A stretch of 64,000 bases of DNA from Pseudomonas chlororaphis (GTDB taxonomy: Bacteria > Pseudomonadota > Gammaproteobacteria > Pseudomonadales > Pseudomonadaceae), in the NCBI RefSeq assembly GCF_003731765.1, contig NZ_MOAL01000004.1, forward strand, positions 1,736,001-1,800,000, read 5' to 3'. The notes below the pieces were generated by a model that was not told the DNA's origin, searched no databases, and saw only the letters and a program-made list of their open reading frames with translations. A program made the position numbers and the translations under genes. Shown piece after piece: positions 52,157-61,174 of the stretch. The stretch's first letter is position 1, and every line of letters begins with the position of its first letter.

Positions 52157-52987
52157 ATGGATCTTTGGACCGCCGCTCAGGCATTGATACTTGGCGTTGT
52201 GGAAGGGCTGACAGAGTTTTTGCCCATCAGCAGCACCGGGCACCAGATTATTGTGGCCGACCTGCTGGACTTCGGTGGTGAACGGGCGATGGCCTTCAAT
52301 ATCATCATCCAGTTGGGGGCGATCCTGGCGGTGGTCTGGGAGTTTCGCCGGAAGATTTTTGATGTGGTCGTGGGCTTGCCGACCCAGCCTGGCGCCCGGC
52401 GCTTCACCGCCAACCTGTTGATCGCCTTTCTGCCGGCCGTGGTGCTGGGGGTGATTTTTGCCGACCTGATTCATGCCTACCTGTTCAACCCGATCACCGT
52501 GGCCACAGCGCTGGTGGTGGGCGGGATCATCATGCTCTGGGCCGAGCGCCGCGAGCATGTGGTGCACGCCGAAAGCGTCGATGACATCACTTGGAAGGAC
52601 GCGCTGAAGATCGGTTTTGCCCAGTGCCTGGCGATGATCCCCGGCACGTCCCGCTCCGGCTCGACGATTATCGGCGGCCTGTTGTTCGGCCTGTCGCGCA
52701 AGACAGCCACCGAGTTTTCATTCTTCCTGGCGATGCCGACCATGGTCGGCGCAGCGGTGTATTCCGGCTACAAGTACCGTCACCTGTTCCAGCCTGATGA
52801 CTTGCCGGTATTTGCCCTGGGGTTCGTCACGGCCTTTATCTTCGCGATGATCGCGGTCAAGGGCTTGCTCAAGTTCATCGCCAGCCACAGCTACGCGGCG
52901 TTCGCCTGGTACCGCATTGCTTTTGGCCTGTTGATCCTCGCCACCTGGCAGTTTGGCTGGGTGGATTGGGCGGCTGCCCAGTCGTGA
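52157..52987 (+). CDS. uppP: UppP/BacA: undecaprenyl-diphosphate phosphatase
   Basis: The 276-residue membrane enzyme has both signatures, EGLTEFLPISSTGH (16-29) and PGTSRSG (162-168). It recycles the lipid carrier for peptidoglycan and O-antigen synthesis. The ATG at 52157 has a GGGGGA box upstream; the frame opening at 52127 lacks one. Its stop overlaps the GTG of the next gene. Confidence 0.95.
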   Translation: MDLWTAAQALILGVVEGLTEFLPISSTGHQIIVADLLDFGGERAMAFNIIIQLGAILAVVWEFRRKIFDVVVGLPTQPGARRFTANLLIAFLPAVVLGVIFADLIHAYLFNPITVATALVVGGIIMLWAERREHVVHAESVDDITWKDALKIGFAQCLAMIPGTSRSGSTIIGGLLFGLSRKTATEFSFFLAMPTMVGAAVYSGYKYRHLFQPDDLPVFALGFVTAFIFAMIAVKGLLKFIASHSYAAFAWYRIAFGLLILATWQFGWVDWAAAQS

Positions 52988-53412
52988 GGGCGACGCGGGG
53001 CAAGCCGGAGGCCACAGGCCAAACCGGCGGTGGCGTGCGTCACCTGCGCTTGAAGCTGGTGCTGTGGCTGCTGCTGTGCAGCGTGCCGCTGTACGGTGCA
53101 CTGTCCATGGGCTGGCAGGGCATTTCGCTGATTCCCCTGGCGGCCTATGGCGCAGTCAGCCTGTTGACCCTGCTGCTGTACTGGCACGACAAGCGCCAGG
53201 CCCGCAATGGCGGGCAGCGCATTCCGGAAAAGGTCCTGCACGCCCTGGAGCTGGCCGGCGGCTGGCCCGGGGCACTGTTGGCGCAGCAGGGGTTTCGCCA
53301 CAAGACCCGCAAGGTGTCCTACCAGGCCCTGTTCTGGCTGATTGTGGTTCTGCACCAGGTGTTCTGGATCGACCGGCTGTTTCTGCAGGGCAGTCTGTTG
53401 GCGCTGGTTTAA
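52984..53412 (+). CDS. DUF1294 membrane protein
   Basis: The 142-residue product (GTG at 52984 overlapping the uppP stop as GTGA) has three to four hydrophobic segments. It carries the DUF1294 signature WHDKRQARNGGQRIPE, ALELAGGWPGALLAQQ and FRHKTRKVSYQALFW. The function of this family is unknown. A GTG at 53032 is an alternative start. It is convergent with the next gene, their stop codons overlapping. Confidence 0.8.
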   Translation: MRATRGKPEATGQTGGGVRHLRLKLVLWLLLCSVPLYGALSMGWQGISLIPLAAYGAVSLLTLLLYWHDKRQARNGGQRIPEKVLHALELAGGWPGALLAQQGFRHKTRKVSYQALFWLIVVLHQVFWIDRLFLQGSLLALV

Positions 53413-53768
53413 AGCAGCAGGCCGACTTGCGTGCGTTTCGGCAGCTTGCTCACCACCAGTTGGTGGGAGCGCTGCAGCAAGCCCCGAAGCTCGTCGGCGG
53501 CCAGCGGGTAGGGCACCTGCACGATGACCCAGTGGGCCCGGGCCAGGTAGGGCGCAGGGCCGATGCCCGGGCGGTCGACATGACCTAGAAACAGCTCCTT
53601 GTCGACCTTGAACGCCAGGGAGTCGCCCCGCAGCCCCTGCAAGGCGAACATCTTGTTGCCGGCGATGGAGAACACCCGCACACCGCCCCATTTGTAGTCT
53701 TCCCGGGCCCCGGGCAGGGCCAGGCAGAATTGCGCCACATCATCTTCGCTCAAGGTCTTGGGGTTCAC
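53409..53768 (-). CDS. MmcQ/YjbR family protein
   Basis: The 119-residue product (GTG at 53768) has the MmcQ/YjbR pattern: FCLALPGAREDYKWGGVRVFSIAGNKMFAL, SLAFKV, and PYLARAHWVIVQ. These small DNA-binding-like proteins have no settled role. The start overlaps the LysR stop as GTGA. The open frame extends 57 codons upstream but that part lies inside the LysR gene. Confidence 0.82.
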   Translation of the reverse strand: MNPKTLSEDDVAQFCLALPGAREDYKWGGVRVFSIAGNKMFALQGLRGDSLAFKVDKELFLGHVDRPGIGPAPYLARAHWVIVQVPYPLAADELRGLLQRSHQLVVSKLPKRTQVGLLL

Positions 53769-54673
53769 AGCAGTCGGTCTCCACAACGATTGAAAGATTC
53801 GGTCAGGTGTTCGATCCAGGCCCGCACTGCCGGCAACACGCCGCGCCGGTGAGGGTAGACCGCTTGCAGCCAACCACCGGGCAGTGACCACTCGGGCAAC
53901 AGTTGAAGCAGTTGGCCGTTGGCCAGCTCTTCCTCGCAATACATCATCGGCAGCACGGTAAAGCCCAGGCCCGCGAGGGCGCAGGCGCGACGCACGATAA
54001 AATCGTCGATGCCCAGGCGCGCTTCCAGGCTCATTTCAATGGCGTTGCCGTCGCCGTCGAGCATGCGCAAATGAACCAGGCGATCAGCCTCCAGGGCCCC
54101 CAATACCGGCACTTGGCGCAAGTCTTCGGGGTGCTGGATATTGCGCTCGGCAAGGAACCCCGGGCTGGCGACGATCACCGTTTGCGCTTGGCGCAGGCGG
54201 CGGGTGACCAGCAACGGGTCCTCGTCCCCCAGCTCGCGAACCCGCAACGCCACGTCAATGCCCTCGGTAATCACGTCCACGCGGCGGTTGAGCAGTTGCA
54301 GGTCCAGCTGCACCTGGGGGTACTTTTCCAGGAAGCGGCTGATCACTTCCGGCAGCATTTGGTGGGCCAGCCCCACCGGACACGAGACCCGTAAGCGGCC
54401 CCGAGGCTCGCTGGACATGCTGGCCACGGCTTCGTCGGCCATTTCCGCCTCCAGCAGCATGGCTTGGCAGTGGCGCAGGTAGCGTTCGCCCACCGCCGTC
54501 AGCTTCAACTGCCGGGTGGTGCGTTGCAGCAAGCGGGTATTGAGGCGTTCCTCCAGCTCGGCAATACGCCGCGACAGGCGCGACTTGGGAATGCCCAGCA
54601 AGCGCCCGGCCGCCGCAAAACCGCCGGCTTCCACCACCTTGGCAAAGTAATAAAGATCGTTGAGGTCCTGCAT
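53765..54673 (-). CDS. LysR-type transcriptional regulator, likely of azoR
   Basis: The 302-residue product has a LysR helix-turn-helix (VEAGGFAAAGRLLGIPKSRLSRRIAELEERL) and a periplasmic-binding-like effector domain. It is divergent from the azoreductase gene across a 130-bp gap, the usual layout for LysR control of a neighbouring oxidoreductase. Confidence 0.88.
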   Translation of the reverse strand: MQDLNDLYYFAKVVEAGGFAAAGRLLGIPKSRLSRRIAELEERLNTRLLQRTTRQLKLTAVGERYLRHCQAMLLEAEMADEAVASMSSEPRGRLRVSCPVGLAHQMLPEVISRFLEKYPQVQLDLQLLNRRVDVITEGIDVALRVRELGDEDPLLVTRRLRQAQTVIVASPGFLAERNIQHPEDLRQVPVLGALEADRLVHLRMLDGDGNAIEMSLEARLGIDDFIVRRACALAGLGFTVLPMMYCEEELANGQLLQLLPEWSLPGGWLQAVYPHRRGVLPAVRAWIEHLTESFNRCGDRLL

Positions 54674-54802
54674 GAGTTGACTCGATTGTTCTACTGGTGG
54701 GACGAACTATCGCATTTATGCCGACTAATCAGCTATTGATTTCATCGGTAGGATTGCACCCACTTGATCGCCTGGTGGCGGTCCTCACTTGGAGATCCCC
54801 CC

Positions 54803-55414
54803 ATGAAGCTTTTGCACATCGATTCCAGCATCCTCGGCGACAACTCGGCTTCCCGTCAGTTGAGCCACAGCGTGGTTGAAGCCTGGAAAGCCGCCGAGCC
54901 GGAAGCCGTGGTGACTTACCGCGACCTGGCCAGCGACGCCATCAGCCACTTCTCCGCCGCGACCCTGGTGGCCGCCGGCACCGCCGCCGACCTGCGCAAC
55001 GCCGCGCAACAGCACGAAGCCGACCTCAGCGCATCGACCCTGGCCGAGTTCCTCGCTGCCGACGCCGTGGTGATCGCCGCGCCGATGTACAACTTCACCA
55101 TCCCGACTCAGCTCAAGGCCTGGATCGACCGCATCGCCGTGGCCGGCCAGACCTTCCGCTACACCGAAGCCGGCCCCGAAGGCCTGTGCGGCAACAAGAA
55201 AGTGGTGGTGGTCTCCACCGCCGGCGGCCTGCACGCTGGCCAGGCCAGCGGCGTGGCCCACGAAGATTACCTGAAGCTGCTGTTCGGCTTCCTTGGCATC
55301 ACCGACATCGAGTTCGTCCGTGCCCAGGGCCTGGCCTACGGCGAAGAAGTGCGCAACAAAGCCATGAACGATGCTCAGGTACAGATCAGCGAGCAGTTGT
55401 TCAGCGCCGCGTAA
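54803..55414 (+). CDS. azoR: FMN-dependent NADH:quinone/azo reductase (AzoR)
   Basis: The 203-residue flavodoxin-like enzyme has the N-terminal LHIDSSILGDNSASRQLS and the FMN loop APMYNFTIPTQLKAWIDRI. It reduces quinones and azo compounds by two electrons. GGAGA precedes the ATG at 54803. A strong terminator follows. Confidence 0.9.
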   Translation: MKLLHIDSSILGDNSASRQLSHSVVEAWKAAEPEAVVTYRDLASDAISHFSAATLVAAGTAADLRNAAQQHEADLSASTLAEFLAADAVVIAAPMYNFTIPTQLKAWIDRIAVAGQTFRYTEAGPEGLCGNKKVVVVSTAGGLHAGQASGVAHEDYLKLLFGFLGITDIEFVRAQGLAYGEEVRNKAMNDAQVQISEQLFSAA

Positions 55415-55458
55415 TACTTATGTAAAGACGCCGCGCAAGCACCGTCAGCGCTTCTAAA

Positions 55459-55506
55459 CTCTGTATTCTGTTCACCGTTAAAGGTGAGTGGAATACGGAG
55501 TTTTTT
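55459..55506 (+). terminator. Intrinsic terminator after azoR
   Basis: CTCTGTATTC pairs with GAATACGGAG, with an inner CACC/GGTG pairing, followed by six T. Confidence 0.85.
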
Positions 55507-55669
55507 GTTGTTGTCTTTCAATGTTCTGGCCCGGGTTATGCAGAGACACGAGCACTGCTCTGATTCTGTGCGCCCTGCAATGCGTGGCCAGAGGTGCTTC
55601 AAGGCCTTGGTGGCAAGGGATGGCAGGTATCAAGGGCTTTGCCGATCCAGCCGCAAAGGTGGGCGTGTC

Positions 55670-56707
55670 ATGAAACGTCTCTGTGCACTGTTACTGATTT
55701 GCCTGCTCAGCAGCCTGATTTCAGTGCACGCCGCGCCTGGGCCACACCCTCACTGGAGTGTCGGCTTTCATGAACTGAGCTTTCTCGATCCCCTGGATTT
55801 GCAGCCGATGCACGCCATCGCCTTTTATCCTTCAACGGGCATCGAACACAGCAGCAAACTCGAGGGTTACCAGATTGCCGCGTCCAAGGATGCGAAGGTC
55901 GCCATCGGTCGTTTCCCCATGCTGATGCTGTCCCACGGCAACACCGGCACGCCCCTGGCCCTGCACGACCTAGCCACGTCCCTGGCCCGCCAGGGGTTTG
56001 TCGTGGTGGCGGTGATTCACCCCGGCGACAACTACAAAGACCACAGCCGCCTCGGCACCTTGAGCAACCTCTACGGGCGGCCGATCCAGATTTCCGAAGC
56101 CATTACCGCGACCTTGAGCGACCCGATGCTCTCGCCCTTTGTCAATGCCGAACAGGTGGGGGTGATCGGCTATTCCGCTGGCGGCGAGACCGCGCTGATT
56201 CTCTCGGGGGCCACCCCGGACCTGGATCGCCTGAGGCGTTATTGCCAGGAGCGGCCCGATGACCATGACGCCTGCAACACCCAGGGTGAACTGGTGGTGG
56301 ACCGTGACGACCTGCAGCCGGTGCCCGATCCCCGGGTGCATGCGCTGATGCTGATGGCACCCCTGAGCCTCAAGTTCGGCCGTCAGACCCTGGCCGATGT
56401 GCATGTGCCCGTGCTGCTGTACAGCGGTGACGGCGATCAGTTGGTGGCGGTGGACAAAAATGCCGCCGCCCTGGCGCGCAAGTTGCCGGTGGCGCCGAAC
56501 TTCAAGCTGTTGGCGGGGGCCGGGCACTTCGTGTTCCTGGCGCCGTGCAGCCCTGAACAACTGACGGCGATGCCCGCACTGTGCACCGATGCCGACGGCG
56601 TGGACCGCGCCGACATCCATCGCACCCTGATTTCCGAAGCCGGCAAGTTCTTCGCCAGCACCCTGGGCAAGCCGAGCCGCGCCGGCATGCAGACCGCCGA
56701 CCAGTGA
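55670..56707 (+). CDS. Periplasmic alpha/beta hydrolase (PAF-acetylhydrolase-like dienelactone hydrolase group)
   Basis: The 345-residue product has a signal peptide (MKRLCALLLICLLSSLISVHA), LMLSHGNTGTPLALH as oxyanion region, the nucleophile elbow GYSAGG, an aspartate in LYSGDGDQLV and a GAGHFVFL histidine. It resembles predicted dienelactone hydrolases and PAF acetylhydrolases. The ATG at 55670 has AAAGGTGGG upstream; the earlier part of the frame overlaps the azoR terminator. It is convergent with the yhhS-like gene, separated by one base. The substrate is unknown. Confidence 0.8.
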   Translation: MKRLCALLLICLLSSLISVHAAPGPHPHWSVGFHELSFLDPLDLQPMHAIAFYPSTGIEHSSKLEGYQIAASKDAKVAIGRFPMLMLSHGNTGTPLALHDLATSLARQGFVVVAVIHPGDNYKDHSRLGTLSNLYGRPIQISEAITATLSDPMLSPFVNAEQVGVIGYSAGGETALILSGATPDLDRLRRYCQERPDDHDACNTQGELVVDRDDLQPVPDPRVHALMLMAPLSLKFGRQTLADVHVPVLLYSGDGDQLVAVDKNAAALARKLPVAPNFKLLAGAGHFVFLAPCSPEQLTAMPALCTDADGVDRADIHRTLISEAGKFFASTLGKPSRAGMQTADQ

Positions 56708-56708
56708 C

Positions 56709-57896
56709 TCAGGCGCCGGCCCGCTGCTTGAGCAGCAGGGTCAGGCCCAGGCCGGTGATCGACAGCAAGGCCGCGCAGAAGAAAATCCACGCATAACCCA
56801 GGTTCAGCGCCACGGCGCCCATCAAGGGCCCGGCAATCGCCAGGGCCAGGTCGAAGAACACCGCATAGGCACTCAAGCCGGCACCGCGACTGCTGCTGGG
56901 CACCTGTTTGATCGCCTCCACGCCCAGGGCCGGGTACACCAGGGACAGGCCGACACCGGTCAGCCCGGCACCGAGCAGGGCGAAAGCGGTGGAGGGCGCC
57001 AGCCACAGCAGGGCCAGCCCCAGGGTTTCGATGACCATGCAGGCGATGGCCGCGCGAAAACCTCCAAAGCGGCTGATGCTGGAGATAAACAGCAGGCGAG
57101 CGCAGATAAAACACACGCCGAACATCGTCAGGCAGTACGCCGCACCGACCCAGCCGCGGTCCAGGTAGAACAGGGTAATAAAGGTGGTCAGGGTGCCGTA
57201 GCCGATGGAGGCCAGGCTCAGGCTCACGCCGAAGGGCGCGATACGCCCGAACACTGCCCAGAACGGCAGGCGCTCGCCGCGCACCACCGGCACCGAGGGC
57301 TTGTTGCGGATCAACAACAACGCCAGGGCCGCCAGCAGCGACAAGGCCAGGCCCAGGCTGGCAAACCCCAGCGTATCGACCATCACCACACCCAGCGGTG
57401 CGCCGATGGCAATGGCGCCGTAGGAGGCGATGCCGTTCCAGGAAATCGACCGAGCCGTGTGCTCGGCACCCACCTGACCCATGCACCAACTGATGGTGCC
57501 CACCCCGATCAGGCCCTGGGCCACGCCCAGCAACAGGCGGCCGCCGATCAGCACCGTCAGGCTCAACAGCGGCAGGCTGTCGAGCAGGGTGGAGAGCAGG
57601 GTAAGCAGCCCGCTGAGGAGGATGCCCAGCAGCCCGTAGATGATGGCGCGCTTGGTGCCGACGTTATCCGACATGCGCCCGGCCATGGGTCGGCTGAGCA
57701 AGGTCGCCAGGTATTGGGAACCGATGACCAGCCCGGCCACCACCGCGCTGAAGCCCAGTTGCTCATGCACATAACCGGGCAGCACGGCGATCGGCAGGCC
57801 GATGCAGATAAAGGCAATAAAGGTATAGAAGACGATAGAGACGATCTGCAGGGTGATCGTCATGGAGTTGGGCACGGGCTGTTCTTGCGCAGACAT
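56709..57896 (-). CDS. yhhS: MFS transporter, YhhS family
   Basis: The 395-residue product has about 12 membrane segments and closely follows E. coli YhhS in its motifs (IGLPIAVLPGYVH, ATLLSRPMAGRMSDNVGTKRAI, SWNGIASYGAIAIGAPLGV, LVYPALGVEAIKQVP). It is an inner-membrane exporter of unclear substrate. Confidence 0.85.
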   Translation of the reverse strand: MSAQEQPVPNSMTITLQIVSIVFYTFIAFICIGLPIAVLPGYVHEQLGFSAVVAGLVIGSQYLATLLSRPMAGRMSDNVGTKRAIIYGLLGILLSGLLTLLSTLLDSLPLLSLTVLIGGRLLLGVAQGLIGVGTISWCMGQVGAEHTARSISWNGIASYGAIAIGAPLGVVMVDTLGFASLGLALSLLAALALLLIRNKPSVPVVRGERLPFWAVFGRIAPFGVSLSLASIGYGTLTTFITLFYLDRGWVGAAYCLTMFGVCFICARLLFISSISRFGGFRAAIACMVIETLGLALLWLAPSTAFALLGAGLTGVGLSLVYPALGVEAIKQVPSSSRGAGLSAYAVFFDLALAIAGPLMGAVALNLGYAWIFFCAALLSITGLGLTLLLKQRAGA

Positions 57897-58029
57897 GGGG
57901 GCTCGTTCGCGGGCGGGCGGTCCCGCATCATGGCGCGCCCGGAAAACAAAAGAAAGCAGGCTAACTATTTATCTGCGGCCTTGTTTCATTCCTTGGCAGC
58001 CCCCGCACCTGGCTACCCGTACGGCATAA

Positions 58030-58058
58030 AAAAGCCCCGTCACCAGGACAGGGCTTTT
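58030..58058 (-). terminator. Intrinsic terminator after the ABC-F gene
   Basis: AAAAGCCC and GGGCTTTT flank a 13-base loop and, on the minus strand, are followed by further T (six in all). It is 35 bp after the ybiT stop. Confidence 0.85.
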
Positions 58059-58092
58059 ACTTACCGCTTGCCGCTAACCGCTCGCAACGCCC

Positions 58093-59679
58093 TTAAAACA
58101 CCACGCCTTGACTGCGCAGGTAGTCGTCATAGGTGCCGCTGAAGTCGATCACACCGGTCGGGCTCAGCTCGATGATGCGCGTGGCCAGGGAGGATACGAA
58201 CTCACGGTCGTGGCTGACGAAGATCAGCGTGCCCGGGTAGTTCTCCAGGGCCAGGTTCAGCGCTTCGATGGATTCCATGTCCAAGTGGTTGGTCGGTTCG
58301 TCCATGATCAGCACGTTGGGCTTTTGCAGGATCAGCTTGCCGAACAGCATGCGGCCTTGCTCACCACCGGAGATCACCTTGACCGACTTGAGAATCTCGT
58401 CGTTGGAGAACAGCATCCGGCCCAACGTGCCGCGGATCATTTGCTCGCCCTGGGTCCACTGACCCATCCAGTCGAACAGCGTGACGTCGTCTTCGAAGTC
58501 GTGGGCGTGATCCTGAGCGTAGTAGCCCAGCTCAGCGGCGTCGGTCCACTTGACGCTACCGGCATCCGGGGTCAGTTCGTTGACCAGGGTGCGCAGCAGG
58601 GTGGTCTTGCCGATGCCGTTCGGGCCGATGATCGCTACGCGCTCGCCCGCTTCAACCTGGAAGCTGAAGTCCTTGAACAGCGGCTTGCCGTCGAAGCCTT
58701 TGGCCATGCGCTCGACGATGACGGCCTGGCGGTGCAGCTTCTTGTTCTGTTCGAAACGGATGAACGGGCTCACACGGCTCGAAGGCTTGACCTCGGCCAG
58801 TTGGATCTTGTCGATCGCCTTGGCGCGGGACGTGGCCTGCTTGGCTTTCGAGGCGTTGGCCGAGAAGCGGCTGACGAAGGATTGCAGTTCCGAGATCTGC
58901 GCTTTCTTCTTGGCGTTGTCCGACAGCAGTTGCTCGCGGGACTGGGTCGCCACGGTCATGTACTCGTCGTAGTTGCCCGGGAACAGGCGCAGCTCGCCGT
59001 AGTCCAGGTCAGCCATGTGGGTGCACACGCTGTTCAGGAAGTGACGGTCGTGGGAGATGATGATCATCAGGCTGGAGCGCTGGGTCAGAATGTTTTCCAG
59101 CCAGCGGATGGTGTTGATGTCCAAGTGGTTGGTCGGTTCGTCGAGCAACAGCACTTCAGGATCGGAAAACAGTGCCTGGGCCAGCAATACACGCAGTTTC
59201 CAGCCTGGCGACACTTCGCTCATCGGGCCGAAATGCTGTTCCAGGGGAATACCCAGGCCCAGCAGCAGCTCACCGGCGCGGGATTCGGCGGTGTAGCCGT
59301 CCATCTCGGCGAACTCGGTTTCCAACTCGGCCACGGCCATGCCGTCTTCTTCGGTCATTTCTGGCAGCGAGTAGATACGGTCGCGCTCAGCCTTGACCTT
59401 CCACAGCTCCTCGTGGCCCATGATCACGGTGTCGAGCACAGTGAATTCTTCGTAGGCGAACTGGTCCTGGCGCAGCTTACCCAGACGCACATTCGGCTCC
59501 AGCATGACCTGGCCGCCGGACGGATCGAGGTCGCCACCGAGGATTTTCATGAAGGTCGACTTGCCGCAACCGTTGGCACCGATCAAACCATAACGGTTGC
59601 CTGCGCCGAACTTGACCGAGACGTTCTCGAAGAGCGGCTTGGCGCCGAACTGCATGGTGATGTTAGCTGTGGAGATCAA
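58093..59679 (-). CDS. ybiT: ABC-F family ATPase (YbiT)
   Basis: The 528-residue protein has two ATP-binding cassettes without membrane helices: Walker A GANGCGKST (34-42) and GPNGIGKTT, and two DEPTNHLD Walker B motifs. The first signature is the degenerate SPGWK and the second is SGGEQGR. Length and sequence follow E. coli YbiT, a ribosome-associated ABC-F factor. The start is a TTG at 59679 with AGGTAA upstream, giving the YbiT-like N-terminus before ITMQFG. A strong terminator follows. Confidence 0.93.
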   Translation of the reverse strand: MISTANITMQFGAKPLFENVSVKFGAGNRYGLIGANGCGKSTFMKILGGDLDPSGGQVMLEPNVRLGKLRQDQFAYEEFTVLDTVIMGHEELWKVKAERDRIYSLPEMTEEDGMAVAELETEFAEMDGYTAESRAGELLLGLGIPLEQHFGPMSEVSPGWKLRVLLAQALFSDPEVLLLDEPTNHLDINTIRWLENILTQRSSLMIIISHDRHFLNSVCTHMADLDYGELRLFPGNYDEYMTVATQSREQLLSDNAKKKAQISELQSFVSRFSANASKAKQATSRAKAIDKIQLAEVKPSSRVSPFIRFEQNKKLHRQAVIVERMAKGFDGKPLFKDFSFQVEAGERVAIIGPNGIGKTTLLRTLVNELTPDAGSVKWTDAAELGYYAQDHAHDFEDDVTLFDWMGQWTQGEQMIRGTLGRMLFSNDEILKSVKVISGGEQGRMLFGKLILQKPNVLIMDEPTNHLDMESIEALNLALENYPGTLIFVSHDREFVSSLATRIIELSPTGVIDFSGTYDDYLRSQGVVF

Positions 59680-59699
59680 TTACGTTACCTATCAATAGC

Positions 59700-59943
59700 T
59701 TAGAGTGCGCGTATTTCGGCTGGGATCCGTTTTTGGCCCATTTGAAGCGTTTCGATTTCGCTCCAACCTGAGCTTGAGCTGATCCATCGCGCATAATTCG
59801 AGAGCAGCATCTGCACGCTATGGCCGAGCTGCTGGGAGATGAATGCGGGGGTTCATGCCAGAACTGGCGCGTATTGTCGCATAGGTGTGACGACAGTTGT
59901 ATGGCGGACGGTGATGGATACCCAGCTTTCGCAGGGGCGGACC
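59700..59943 (-). pseudogene. Tyrosine-recombinase (phage-type integrase) C-terminal remnant, frameshifted
   Basis: Read on the minus strand, one frame gives PLRKLGIHHRPPYNCRHTYA and on to SSGMNP. After one extra base in the C run (G5 at 59847-59851 on the plus strand), a second frame continues AFISQQLGHSVQMLLSNYARW and ends at 59700. These are the RHxYA box, the LGH box and the catalytic-tyrosine region of integrases. The N-terminal two thirds are absent and an in-frame stop precedes the fragment. It marks the scar of a lost mobile element. Confidence 0.85.
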
Positions 59944-60122
59944 TCAATGTTTATGCATGCCTGACGTCTGTTTGATGCGATCGATCATCGGGGTAGGAGG
60001 GGATGTGCAGATCTTCGCGGTCCCACGGTTCTGCGTTTTTCGGCCCTGACCTCGTTCTTGGCCGCTGCCGTGTTGGTCTTCATGATTAAATGGGCGTCAT
60101 TTTTAAAAGGAGTGTTCGTGTC

Positions 60123-60263
60123 ATGGAAAACACATTCAAACAGCCCCTGTTTGTAGTAGGCATGCCTCTGTTTGTTGTAGGCATTTGCATTGCAAGCCCT
60201 GGCTTCTGGATCCCAGGGCTGGTCTTTATGGTGATCGGTTTTTCGCAACGCTCGAAGGGTTGA
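60123..60263 (+). CDS. Small hydrophobic membrane protein, 46 residues
   Basis: The short frame begins MENTFKQPLFVVGMPLFVVG and ends FMVIGFSQRSKG, giving one or two hydrophobic segments and a basic tail. AAGGAG lies 10 bases before the ATG. The heptad PLFVVGM/PLFVVGI is duplicated at DNA level (two near-identical 21-bp units). I do not recognise a family. Confidence 0.6.
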   Translation: MENTFKQPLFVVGMPLFVVGICIASPGFWIPGLVFMVIGFSQRSKG

Positions 60264-60345
60264 GGGTTGCTTCCACGGCGACATATCAGTGGCTGATTCC
60301 TGGTTTCTGACTGTTCCGGGCCTGCGCCGTTAGAGTCGAAGTGCG

Positions 60346-60819
60346 TTAAAGGTGGGCAATCAGTCGCTGGCGATATCCGCTTTCTTCCATCAGGGTCGGG
60401 TATCTGCTGTCATCGATCAGTGAGCGCAATTGCTGTGAGTGACTGGATTGTCGAAATGCGACCTGGCATTCGGCGGCATCAAAAAAACGCCTCAGGTGCG
60501 GCAGAGCCAGCGGGAGTAGGCCGGGCTCAACTTTCAACGAGGCGGTCACAATATCCAGTTGATCGTCCAGGTCTCTGTACAGATTGATCACCAGGAAACT
60601 TTCATTTTCTGCCGACGCGTAGAGGTGTACATCACCCTCGCCGACGGGCGTGTCGTCGAAGTAGGTGTTGTACAGCTCGGTAATATCGAGCGCGATTCCC
60701 ATGGCGTTCAACGCCGCTTCCAGATCAGCATTGGGTGTGTGTTGGTCTTCTACCCATTCGACGAAGTCAGGCATTGAGACGCAGATGTCGAACTCATTGG
60801 CGCAGATGATAGGCGTCAC
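60346..60819 (-). CDS. Hypothetical cytoplasmic protein, 157 residues
   Basis: The product is acidic and globular, with no signal peptide or membrane segment (early FDICVSMPDFVEWVED, later FLVINLYRDLDDQLDIV). It starts at a GTG with AGGA 10 bases upstream; an ATG at codon 16 is an alternative. It lies between an integrase remnant and a SUKH-family gene, so an orphan immunity protein is possible. That is only a guess from context. Confidence 0.6.
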   Translation of the reverse strand: MTPIICANEFDICVSMPDFVEWVEDQHTPNADLEAALNAMGIALDITELYNTYFDDTPVGEGDVHLYASAENESFLVINLYRDLDDQLDIVTASLKVEPGLLPLALPHLRRFFDAAECQVAFRQSSHSQQLRSLIDDSRYPTLMEESGYRQRLIAHL

Positions 60820-60898
60820 TGAAAAGAGATCCTCGCGGTGTCAGTTGGATGTGGGTGTGTATCACTCAAAGGTTTGTTGCATGGCGGTGCGCACAAGT

Positions 60899-61108
60899 TC
60901 AATGCAGCGTTTTAGTTCGGCGGCTCTCGCCAATTCTTATCCGGTCCAGGGCTCGATTGAGCGCGTCCAAGGCGCTGAGCAAGGCCTGGGCCTCCGCTTC
61001 ACGGCCCTCTCCCCAAAGACGTTCAGCCATCTTGTTCAAGGCCAGGATGGATTGCTCGATATCAGCAGCCGTTGCCGTCTTGGTATCCGCTGGCTGTTTC
61101 TTGGTCAT
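60899..61108 (-). CDS. Hypothetical small helical protein, 69 residues
   Basis: The product is hydrophilic and likely all-helical (ADIEQSILALNKMAERLWGEGREAEAQ region), with a basic C-terminus. GTGAGA precedes the ATG. It has the look of a small accessory or regulatory protein; I do not recognise a family. Confidence 0.5.
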   Translation of the reverse strand: MTKKQPADTKTATAADIEQSILALNKMAERLWGEGREAEAQALLSALDALNRALDRIRIGESRRTKTLH

Positions 61109-61174
61109 TGAATCTCACTTTCGCAGCGTATTGGTTGGATGCTGGGCGATCAGGTCGTTGTCGTCGGCATGATC

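Noticed and set aside
59985..60284. 99-codon minus-strand frame
   Set aside because: It overlaps the better supported 46-residue plus-strand gene, has no ribosome site and shows no recognisable composition.
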